Positions 1 to 9,632 of a stretch of DNA of 64,000 nt are shown here, piece by piece (position 1 is the first letter of the stretch; every line of letters starts with the position of its first letter). The notes below the pieces were generated by a model that saw only the letters and a program-made list of their open reading frames with translations, was not told where the DNA came from and searched no databases. The stretch covers positions 54,990,145 through 55,054,144 of the forward strand of contig CM057468.1 of NCBI GenBank assembly GCA_030035585.1. The letters are read 5' to 3'. The position numbers and the translations under genes were made by a program. Origin of the DNA: Dugong dugon (Eukaryota > Chordata > Mammalia > Sirenia > Dugongidae).

Positions 1-483
1 AGTGTTTGTAGTTGTCTTTTCACTTGTGAAGTTCCAGTTCTGCCCTGGAACCCAAATCTGGAACAGGGAAGAAGGCAACTTGTTCTTGTCCTAACTCTGC
101 CTTTGGCTTCATGATTTAAATTTGCCCAGGAGGCTCTGCTTCCTCATCAATGAGGTAGGGAAAAGGCTCCTCTTCTTTACAAGAGTTGTGTTCATCCACT
201 GCGCTACAAAAACACTTTAAAATGTGGACTAGGAGGTAAGATGGTATTATCGGTGGAGAGCATTTGCTTTACTGCACGTACAAGTCTGTTAGTTTATGGG
301 AATAGTTTAAGGTACAATTTATAATACAGTGAATTTTGGAAAAGATACTGAAGTTTTCACCATCTTTTCCAAAATTCATTTTATTTTTGGAATAAGGGAA
401 AAGGAAGTACTAAATTATAATGAAACAATTTCACCTAGTTGTATCTTATGTGAGATATTTATCTTTCCGTAATTCTTAAAAAC

Positions 484-685
484 CTGTGGAGTTGTCGTAG
501 AGTTGGTTCCGAGTCCTAGTGATCCTACAGGTCAGAGAAGCACTGTCCCATATGGTTTCCAAGGCTGTAAATCCTTATGGAAGCAGACTTCCACATCTTC
601 CTCCTGAGAAGCAGCTGGTAGATTTAAACTGCCTGACCTTTTGTTTAGCAGCCAAATGCTTTAACCACTGTAGCACCAGGGCTCC
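484..685 (-). repeat. AfroSINE, full-length, minus strand
   Basis: A tRNA-derived SINE read in reverse: it starts at the SINE tail (ttgtcgtagagttggttcc) and ends at the complement of the head (accagggctcc). The complement of the Pol III B box is degraded here (ggtagatttaaactgcc), so this is an older copy. It carries the long internal segment with the 'gcagacttccacatcttc' type insert seen in the about 200-bp variants in this window. Confidence 0.85.
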
Positions 686-1261
686 TTGTAATTCTTAAAT
701 TACCTTAAATTACTTCAATTAGTAATTGTTCACTTTAATTTCACTGACTGAAATTTGGCCTGGTACTTCTTTCAATACATCAGGCCAATTACTGATTTAA
801 GAGTACAAGTAGACATTTTAAGTATGCATTTGCCAAGATAAAATCCTGTAATGGGAAATGCCCGTAATTTTTTAAATGGCGTTAATATGGGTAGCATTTT
901 TTTTTTTTAATGTCACAGTCCCTTACCTTTCAGAACGCTCCTGACTGAAGAAACAGTTAATGACCTTTTACTTGATTGACTAAGAGAACCACCTGACCTA
1001 GAAGGCAGTGAGGCAGAGTTTTGGAGAGAAATCATTAGCTCATCCCCTGCTATCCCTTGTGAAAGTGATAGAACTAACATCCAGAAGTTGAGCATGTAAA
1101 TTTATAGAGTCTTATATTATCAAACTAATAATTCCACTGGCCTTGGAACAGGTCAATTCTACCAAGTCACTCCAGATCACAATCTGTCTTCCTAGTGTAA
1201 AAACTTTCTTTGGTTCTATTTAACAACTTATTAAGGTCTTATTTATTAAAAATTATAAGAC

Positions 1262-1400
1262 CAGTATTTTATTGCTTACTGTTTACTAAACACAATGCTA
1301 AGTTCTTTACATGTGCATCTATTAGTCTAATAATTTTATTAGGCAGATACTATTATTTATTTCTATTTAAAAGGGGAGAAAACTTGTGACTAAAAGTGAT
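1262..1400 (-). repeat. MIR fragment
   Basis: Core and 3' part of the ancient MIR SINE in reverse orientation: tactgtttactaaacaca, then ctttacatgtgcatc, then a degraded 'aggtactattattatccccattttacag' equivalent. Highly diverged, predating placental radiation. Confidence 0.55.
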
Positions 1401-1611
1401 TAAGTACGATGCTCAAATTCATAATGAGTAAGTTCAAACATGGTCTGTACGAAGTTAGCAGCAATTTTTTTTTGATCTAAGAACGAGGCCTTCCTTTTTA
1501 TCCATCATTAACACCCTTGGCACCCCTATGCAGTTCAGTCTTCATTTTTCCTGGGCTCATCCTACCACTGCCCATTCCTGTATGCATTACCATGATGCTC
1601 CATGTATTTAA

Positions 1612-2250
1612 ACAAAAAATTTTTTGAAATAATTTTAAATTAACATGAAAGTTGCAACAGTAGTACAAACACCTCTACTAAACCCTTTACGCAGATTCTA
1701 CAAGTTTTCACATTCTGCCACGATTTGCTTTATCATTCACTCTCTTTCTTCCTCACTCATCGGCACATAGGTTGCATATATTATGTCCCTTTACCTGATA
1801 GTTCTAAGTGTGTATTTCCTAAGAACAAGGATATTCTTTTATAAAACCACAATAACTAGTTGTCATCAAGTGGATTCCAACTCGTGGCGACCCCATGTGT
1901 GCCACAGTAGAGCTCTGCTCCATTGGGTTTCAATAGTGGATTTTTTGGAAGTAGAACACCAGACCTTTCTTTCAAGCTGCCTCTGGGTGGCTCGACCTTC
2001 CATTAGCAACCGAATGTGTTAACCGTTTCCACTACCCAGTCAGGGATTCCATAAAACCACAATGGAGTTGGTGAATAAAGGAAGTTTTATACTGATACTA
2101 TACTATGAACTGTAGTCCATATTATCCTATGAAATTCTTGTTCCGTATTCTCCACATTTTCCAAAATGGTCTAGTTATGTCTTCCCTTTCACCAAACTCA
2201 ACTTTATCCATAGTTCATAATTTCTTTGGAAAATCTTCAGCACAATGCTT
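1612..2250. repeat. Old L1M-type LINE fragment, split by an AfroSINE
   Basis: Recognised from the order ttttaaattaacatgaaag, then agattctacaagttttcaca, then gtgtatttcctaagaacaag and, beyond the inserted SINE, a tract around 'ctgtagtccatattat'. This order is common in old mammalian L1 3' regions. The AfroSINE at 1854-2050 interrupts it between 13-bp target-site duplications. The exact L1 subfamily and the orientation are not certain by eye. Confidence 0.45.
1854..2050 (-). repeat. AfroSINE with intact target-site duplications
   Basis: Reverse-oriented AfroSINE (ttgtcatcaagtggattcc to the complement of the head). The host sequence ataaaaccacaat occurs directly before (1841-1853) and directly after (2051-2063), a perfect 13-bp target-site duplication. 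This shows L1/RTE-type target-primed insertion into the older LINE fragment around it. Confidence 0.9.
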
Positions 2251-3664
2251 TAATATTCTCCTTGCTCTCACTGGCTACTTAAAGAGTTATTTACCACTCC
2301 CCACCTTCCAACACTCACCAACCTCTATTCTTTCAAAGTCTACAGCTCTTATTTAATATGCCCCTATCCATCTTTGTTATCATCACTAGACACTTTCCTA
2401 AATTTTACAAAGTGTTCACCACCTTTCTCATGGTTTTCTGCCCCATCTGATTCCATGAAATCATCTATGGTATCTGAAATCCCCAAATCACCCCCACACT
2501 TCACTTCCTCCACCATGGGCAGAACAGTTGAGAATCCCTGGGGCCAGGGACTGCAGCAGGAAATTCTCATGAGCTAGCTATAGGGGCCAATGGATCAAGA
2601 AACCATGAACGAGTTCTTAGGCCCAAAAGACAGAAGAGAAGCAGAAAGAGTAACAGATTCAAGAGGAGCCAGAAGATGGGACAGAAGCAGACTACTGAGC
2701 CAAAAACTGTAAACATGACGTTGAAAATAAACAGAAGTAGGTCAGATACAAAGAGGGTGGTGTATGTATCCTAAGCGACAGCTCAGGTCTTATATTTGAA
2801 GCTGCCTTTATTGGAGATTGTCAAGAGCCTATTAAGGATTTGGTTTCCTCCAAATTCCTTTCTCACCTCAGCTAGCTTCTGGCAGCCTAACCTTATTTTA
2901 TTCACCTCTTGTTGACTTTTCATCGTATTTTTTCACAGTTACTATTTTAAATATTTCTTTTCAATCCCCAAGCACTTCCACCATGAGCTCACACTTGAGC
3001 AATGACCCTAACCTTACCTCTAACATTATTTAGAATATATAAATAACTTTCCTTCTTTTCAACTCACAATTGTTGTCTGTGTTCTCTTTTTGGCAGAAGA
3101 AGAATTTTCTTCCTTAACAAGATGATTTCCTCTATCTGTCCAATGAATTGCTCACTCAAAGGCAAACAAGAATTGTTTTCTTTAGCAACCAACATTTAAC
3201 AATGTTTAAACGTCCTCTTCATTTTAACAGTGAGTTGGCACTCCATCATTTCTCCCATTCCCCCAACTACTCCTTTTATGTCTTTTGCTATTTTCACATC
3301 TCTTTCTAAACTCCACACCTTGATGACTTCATGCACTCCCAAGCCTTTAAGTCTCATCTTCTTGCAGATGACCACCAAATTAGTATCTTCAGGTCAACTC
3401 TGTGATGGACATCCCACTTAGATTCCTGCTGGAAGTTCAAAACCTACAATTCTCAGATAAAAACCATGCTCCTATCCACGAGTAACTCTTCCTGACTTGA
3501 CTGACCTATTTTCTTAGTTGTTCTGATTTAAATCTTGATGGTCAACCTTGATCTTTCCTTTTACCTCGACCCCAACAACCTGTCAGTCATCAAGACTTTT
3601 TGCTTTTACTTCAGTATCTTTATCATTCATCTCTCTTTCCACTCCCATCAACTACTGTAGTTTA

Positions 3665-3884
3665 ACTAGTTGCTGCTGAGTTGATTATGACTCATGGCGA
3701 CCCCAATGTTTCAGAGTAGAACGGTGCTCCATGGGGTCTTCAATGGCTGTGATCTTTCAGAAGTAGACTGCCAGATCTTTCTTCCCAGGAGTCTCCGGGT
3801 AAATTCGAACTGCCAGTCTTTTGGTTAGTAGCTGAGTGCTTAACTGAGTGCTTAACTGAGTGCTTTGCACCGTCCAGGGACTCC
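3665..3884 (-). repeat. AfroSINE with an internal 12-bp tandem triplication
   Basis: Reverse-oriented AfroSINE from tagttgctgctgagttg to cagggactcc. Near its 3' side, which is the SINE's 5' head, the unit tgagtgcttaac is repeated almost three times (about 3833-3865), making this copy slightly long. The repeat covers part of the tRNA-like A-box region. Confidence 0.85.
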
Positions 3885-3891
3885 TCACCCT

Positions 3892-4095
3892 AGTTTGTTG
3901 TTGTTGTTGGGTGCTGTTGAGTGGATTGTGACTTATAATAACAAGCCCGTGTAACAAAGTAGAACTGCTCCATAGGGTTTTCTATGCTGTAATCTTTACA
4001 GAAGCTCATCACCAGGTCTTTCTCTTGAAGAGCTCCTGGGTGGGTATAAACCACCAACCTTTAGGTTAGTAGCCAAGTGCTTAATCGTTTAGGCC
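3892..4095 (-). repeat. AfroSINE
   Basis: Reverse-oriented copy immediately after the previous one. It begins with the gttgttgttgttgggtgctg tail, which resembles the RTE tail, and ends in the degraded head complement near ttaatcgtttaggcc. Two SINEs in the same orientation separated by about 8 bases suggest repeated use of one insertion region. Confidence 0.8.
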
Positions 4096-4251
4096 GACAT
4101 TACTTATTGTCTGGATTACTGTAACAACTTCTTCATAGTCTCTTACTTCTAGCATCCACCATTAAATATTACACACACTGTTGCTAGATTTGCTTCCTGA
4201 TACGGTCTGATCACGTTACTAACTTACTAAACAAACAAACATAAAGTCTGA

Positions 4252-4460
4252 TGATTTATCACCGCTTGATTCCGACTCATAGCAACCCCATGTGACAGCA
4301 GAACTGCCTCACAGTTTCCAAGGCTGTAATCTTTACCGAAGCAGAAAGCCACATTTTTCCCGACTGCCACATCATTCTCCCGCAGAGCAGCTGGTGGGTT
4401 CGAACCACCAAACTTGTGGTTAGCAGCTGAGTGCTTAACCACTGCGCCACCAGGGCTCCT
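4252..4460 (-). repeat. AfroSINE, long form
   Basis: Reverse-oriented, well preserved. The B-box complement ggtgggttcgaaccacc and head complement gcgccaccagggctcct are clear. The internal 'ccgactgccacatc' segment marks the about 205-bp form. Confidence 0.9.
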
Positions 4461-4817
4461 TCACCACTTGAATAGGAAAGTTAAAAAAAAAAATCTACCT
4501 ATTTGTAACTCTATAGTGCTCTTTCACTTCTCTCTTCCCTGATGCCACAGCTAAAATGTACACCCTCTCTCTCTGCCTGCAGAACCGTCCCCCGCATTCC
4601 CGTTACCATCCTGCTCATCCTTCTGAGTCCAACTTAGACTCTTATCTTACTTATAAAACATCCCTGCTATGAAACCCTCCCTGCTCACTGCAGGTGAAGG
4701 TCATCTCTCTTTTGGAAACCTTATAGAACTTTCCCTGTGATTCTTATGTTTTGCACTCTATTTTAGTTATCTGTATCTATGTTATTTGGTTATTTGTGTG
4801 TGTATATGTAAATGGAA

Positions 4818-5016
4818 GGAGCTCTAGTGGTGCAGTGGTTAAAGCACTCGGCTGCTAACTGAAAGATGGATTCAAACCCACCAGCTGCTCTGTGGGAAAA
4901 AGATGTGGCAGTTGGCTTCCATGAAGATTACAGCCTTGGAAACTCTATGGGTCAATTCTGCTCTGTACTACAGGGTCACTATGAGTCGGAATCAACTTGA
5001 TGGCAGCGGGTTTTAT
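4818..5016 (+). repeat. AfroSINE, plus strand
   Basis: Head ggagctctagtggtgcag, tRNA-like body, internal 'aagatgtggcagttggcttc' segment and tail gagtcggaatcaacttgatg. It sits in the L2 fragment and is flanked by a TG/TA-rich simple tract (about 4795-4815 and 5017-5070), which may be part of the target-site duplication. Confidence 0.9.
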
Positions 5017-5279
5017 ACGTATATGGATGTGTGTATATGTGTTAGTGCATATACAAATACACACACATGTAAATTTGTTTATCAAAAAGCAAATTGCCTG
5101 AGGGAGGAGACAACGTTTAATTTATACCTGGTTTGGTAGTTTGGAAAGTTTCCTCATGTGATCAGCTCCATCATCTGGGGTCAAAGGTGGTCCAAGACAC
5201 CCAAAGAAAGCCCCACTCTTCTTGGCAAGAGATGGGGTAGAGTGAGCCCCTCACACTACAACTAAGTCAGGTTTGTTTC

Positions 5280-6215
5280 CTCAGTCCTTCCTCTCCTTCT
5301 GTTGGTACCAACAAGAAACCCCCAACCCCCCACCCCACCATTCACAGCCTCACTACCACTATCTACCTTGAGTTCAAAAAGATGAATCTCATTCATCCCT
5401 GTATATGTCAGCCCCTACTAGAAGTCCAGGCCTCCCAGAGCCCCCTTATTTCCCACACATACTCTAATCCCTATAAGGCTCTGCACAATCCCTCTTCTCT
5501 CCTCATCTTCCACTGCTTTCCAATAACAAGCCCCTCAGCCCTTGGAAATTCAAAGTCCATTTCCAGAAGAATTCCCTATACTGCAACTCCTCTCTGAATG
5601 TTTCCTTTACCTTTTTGCTGTCACAGAAACGTGGCTCTCCCCTGAGGACACTGCTTCCCCTGCTGATCTCAAGAGTAATGACTGATTTTTCTGCCACGAC
5701 CCTTGTGGCACTGGACCTAGAGGTAGTTAAGTGTCTTCCTTATTTCTCATTCCCATTTACAGAGCATTCTCTGTCCCTCGTCCCTAAAAAACTCCCCATT
5801 TTGACACTCCTAAGTTCAGGTTATATCACCCACTATCCTCAACTGTTGTAAGCATCTACTGACCCCAGGCTTATGCTTTCTAATTTTTTATATGATTTTG
5901 ACTCCTGGCTTACTATGACTCTCTCCAACATTACTCCTATTTCAATTTTTGGCAATTTCAGTATATACTCAGATACTTCACTTCTTTGCTCTCTTCTCCT
6001 CCAGTGATTTTGTCCTCCACTTATTTTAGCTACTTGCTTCTTTGGTCATAGCTTTAGACCTTGTAATTACCAGTATCTGCAATTCCTATATAATCTCAAT
6101 TTATATCATGCTTTCTGACCACCACCTCCTCTCTTTCAATTTAACTCACTGCTTTCAGGTTCCAGACACCAACAATCTTCTGTCTCCAGTCCATTTGTTC
6201 TTCCCACCTTCTATA
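5280..6215 (+). repeat. L2 LINE 5' region with endonuclease domain remnants
   Basis: Plus-strand fragment encoding recognisable apurinic-type endonuclease motifs of the L2/CR1 clade. Around 5620-5660 it reads TETWLSPED, which holds the catalytic Glu. Around 5950 it reads GNFSIYSD, where the family has GDFN, so the Asp is lost. Around 6115-6145 it reads SDHHLLSFNL, the catalytic Asp-His block. Frames change between motifs, so nothing is translatable. It lies just beyond the 3' end of the L2 at 3060-5135 and is therefore a separate copy. Confidence 0.6.
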
Positions 6216-6299
6216 GAGAAAAACAAACCTGTGATGGGGGTGAGGAGGGCTGAGGAAGTGGTGCAATTTTAAATAGGGTGGTTAGTGAAGGCTTTTTTT

Positions 6300-7241
6300 T
6301 TTTGCTAGGAGCTGAAAAAATGCAAGCAATCATGTGTACCATTAAGGTCCAGGATACACATCCTGGAACTTGCCTTACGTTGATGCAACTCGAGGCAATC
6401 TTTAAGAATATACTATGCCTAAAAAGGTGAATCTCATATATAGTAAAATCTAAGTAGTTGGAAAATTCAGTTAATCAGGGCTCTCCACTGTAATTCTCAG
6501 CCAAAGGGCCTACCCTTTCAAAAAGTAAAACCAGCTAGCTATTCAGAAGAGATTTCGAGATCCTGTCTTGGCATTAGGACATATTTGATCTCCACACCCT
6601 CTGATTCAGAAGAACTAGAAAACCCGGCAGCACTAATGACCTAGACCCCCGACTTCAGCCCTACATCACTAATTGTATGTGGGCTCATACAGTTCCCCAA
6701 GGTCATCCATGCCATCTATATGATGTCATACTTCTATGTTCCCACATCAAGCGCAATGCCAAATACACAGAGTAGGTGCTTGGGCAATACCTTTTGACTT
6801 ACTGATCAAATGATAACTGTGAGTCTTTGCAAGTTCCTCAAATCTGAAAGAAAGTTTGAATGATGTACTTACCAAGACAGGAAGTTGTACAAATACAACT
6901 TAAAAAGATTTTCAAAAGAAAGAGTCAGAATATGAACGGTCATGGAATTTAGTTAAATAAATCACCACCTTTCACTTGCACTCTAGGAAACCAAGGTTTT
7001 ATTACAACTGTGTTTCACTTTCTCCTGGGCAGCTCAATTAGTATTATTAAAATATTTCTTGATTACAAGGAAGAGCATGGGCAAAGAGGATACAGGTCAA
7101 AAGAGGAAAGGCATTATCATCTGGGAATAGAGAGTGGGAAAACTCCACTTCTTAAAGAAATTTGAAGTTATAGTAATTTTTATGGAATTCATCTATCCAT
7201 GAGTTTTTTTTGACAATTATTTAACACCTGCCATAAGTCAT
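6300..7241. other. No recognised feature
   Basis: AT-rich sequence with a T-run at about 6293-6303. No convincing exon, repeat family or regulatory element was seen. Confidence 0.5.
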
Positions 7242-8004
7242 GACCACCACTCGTGTGTCAGTTTGTCACACTGGTGGCTTGCATGTTGCTGTGGTGCTGG
7301 AAGCTGACAAAGACCAAAGACTAGTCTTCAGTATAGATTACACTTCAACATAAAGACAACAAAAATCCTCACAAATGGACCAATAAGCAACATCATGATA
7401 AATGGAGAAAATATTGAAGCTGCCAGGGATTTCATTTTACTTGGAAGCAGCAATCAAGAAATCAAACAATGATTGCACTGGGCAAATCTGCTGCAAAAGA
7501 CCTCTTTAAAGTATTCAGAAGAACAGATGTCACTTTGAGGACAAAGGTGCACCTGAACCAAGTGATGGTATTTTCAGTCTCCTCATATGCATGTCAAACC
7601 TGGACAATGAATAAGGAAGACTGAAGAAGAATTGATGCATTTGAATTATGGTGAAGAACACTGACTATACCATGGACTGCCAGAAGAATGAACAAATCTG
7701 TCTTGGAAGCAGTACAGCCAGAATGCTGCTTAGAAGCAAGGATGGTGGGACATCTCACGTAATTTGGACATGTTATCAGGAGGGACTAGTCTCTGGAGAA
7801 GGACATCGTGCCTGATAAAGCAGAAGGTCAGCAAAAAGGAGGAAGACCCTCAATGAGATAGACTGACACAGTGGCTTCAATGATAGGCTCAAACATAGCA
7901 ATGATTGTGAGGATGGCACAGGACTGGGCAGTGTTTCGTTCTGTTGTACATGGGGTTGCTATGAATTGGAACCGACTTGATGGCATCAAACAAAAACAAC
8001 AACA
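7242..8004 (+). repeat. RTE LINE internal-deletion derivative
   Basis: Begins with the RTE 5' end (tgtgtcagtttgtcacac, ttgctgtggtgctggaagct). After about 70 bases it jumps to the 3' part of the RTE ORF ('caaagactagtcttcag' at about 7312 onward) and runs to the tail (ggaaccgacttgatggcatc, then caa repeats). The remaining coding part is the RT C-terminal region, for example 'atttcattttacttgga'. The middle of the element, including the endonuclease and RT core, is absent. Both true ends are kept, as in a non-autonomous RTE derivative. Confidence 0.8.
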
Positions 8005-8010
8005 TAAGCC

Positions 8011-8541
8011 ACGTATTAGTTTTCTAGTACTGCTATAACAGAAATACCACAAGTGGATGGCTTTAAACAAATAAAAATTTATTGTCTCACAGTCTAAGAG
8101 GCTAGAAGTGCAAATTCAGGGTACCCACTCCAGGGGAAGGCCTTCTGTCTTTGTCGGCTCCCGGGGAAAGTCCTTGTCATCGATCTTCCCCTGATATAGG
8201 AGCTTCTCAGTGCAGGGACCCCAGGCTCAAAGGACACACTCCACTCCTGGCTCTTCATTTTTGGTGGTAATTAGGACCTTCTCATCTCTGCTTGATTCCC
8301 TCTTTTGTATCTCAAAAGAGACTGATTCAAAATACTACTTAATCCTGTAGATTGAGTCCTGCCTCATTAACATAACTGCCTCTAATCTTGCCTCATTAAC
8401 ATCATAGAGATTAGGATTTATAACACATCGGATAATTACATCAGATCACAAAATGGAAGACAACCACACAATACTGGGAATTATGGCCTAGCCAAGTTGA
8501 TATATTTGGGGAACACAGTCCAATCCATAACAAGCCATGAT
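8011..8541. repeat. Ancient interspersed repeat, family not assigned
   Basis: Starts 'gttttctagtactgctataa' and continues through 'caaataaaaatttattgtct' to 'cagtccaatccataac'. This beginning and end are typical of a high-copy placental repeat of about 0.5 kb. I cannot decide its class (DNA element or LTR-like) from sequence alone. A possible short duplication, aagcca, is present on both sides. Confidence 0.5.
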
Positions 8542-8544
8542 AGT

Positions 8545-9132
8545 GTGCAGGGTCTCAGGCATAGGGTACCTTCCCATGTGAAGCTTACAGAGTAACAGCA
8601 AATACTGACTTGAGACAGAACTTTAAGTAGTATGCTATGAAAAGGAACAGGCTTGGGTACTATGGGAGCAGATAACAGGAGTATGTCACCTAAAGGGGAG
8701 ACAGAGAAGGATGATGAGAGAGTCAGAGAAACTTCCTTGAAGAATTTCCTGGATCTTTTTATTACATGATTACATGTCTGTTTTGTCTGGCTCCCAAATA
8801 TCTGCTGTCTGTTAAAAATCACACAGTATTGTTAGGTTGCTATTGAGAGTCAGCCCATCCTGTTGGATCAGTAAAAGCTGACTGAGACAGTAGTGATCTG
8901 TTCAGAGAAATTAAATCATCCCCAACATACAACACCCCAGGTCTAATCTTTGATACCTGAACCCCTCTGCTTTCTAGTCAGTTTCCCCTGGGACCTCAGA
9001 TCTCCTTTGTCTTCTAACACCTGAAGTACCCATTTCAGGCTCCACACCTAGACATTTCTGCTAGAGACCCCAAGCTGCCTTTTTAAAAATACAATCAAAT
9101 CATATTTGGATGGAAAATACAGGAGTTACCCC
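8545..9132. other. No recognised feature
   Basis: Moderate-GC unique-looking sequence. Chance open frames only; no splice-bounded coding signal stood out. Confidence 0.5.
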
Positions 9133-9632
9133 TTTTGATAGTTAATGTTATGTGTCAACTAGGCTATGATTCTCAGTGGTTTGGCAAACATTGGACTGAC
9201 TGCTTTTCCATAATGTAATGTAATATATAATCACCTCCATGATGTAATCTGATGTGATCAGTCAATCAGTTAAAAAGGGAGTTTCCTCGGGGGTGTGACC
9301 TGCCTCCAGTATATAAATGGATGTTCTGGCAAGATATGCATGCACAGTCTTTCTCCCTCTCTTGATCCTACACTCTTCTCATCACCTGAACTCTGGTTCT
9401 TGGGAACTAGCCTGCAGAAGTCTTCAGCCTGCCTTCTGACCTTCAGATTTTGGGCTCATCAGCCCCTGCAACCACATGAGCTAGCAGAAGTCTTTAGCCT
9501 TCCACCTGACCCATGAATTTGGGACTTGCTAGCCCCCACAACTGTGTCAGTCATTTCCTTAAAGTAAATCTATATGTATTTGTATTTATACTCCACTGGT
9601 TTTGCTCCTCTAGAGAACCAAGACTAAGCACT
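9133..9632. repeat. Ancient interspersed repeat, family not assigned
   Basis: Starts 'gatagttaatgttatgtgtc' and ends 'ctctagagaaccaagactaa'. Both ends are hallmarks of a common placental repeat, and the interior contains repeated 'agcctgccttctgacc' type units. Class not determined by eye. Confidence 0.5.

Larger units (their letters stand above)
3060..5135 (+). repeat. L2 LINE 3' half, interrupted by four AfroSINEs
   Basis: Decayed L2 (CR1 clade) on the plus strand. Recognisable blocks in the right order are: cagatgaccaccaaattag (about 3366); the block ending 'caacctgtcagtcatcaag' (about 3595); 'gtctggattactgtaac' (about 4110); 'gtctgatcacgttact' (about 4205); the block with 'aaccctccctgctca' (about 4675); and 'gcctgagggaggagac' (about 5098). 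These follow L2 ORF2 C-terminus and 3' UTR order. AfroSINEs at 3665-3884, 3892-4095, 4252-4460 and 4818-5016 are later insertions. No open frame survives. Confidence 0.65.

Noticed and set aside
4818-4900. tRNA-like sequence with A and B boxes at SINE heads
   Set aside because: These are the tRNA-derived heads of AfroSINEs repeated throughout the window. They are not cloverleaf-forming functional tRNA genes.
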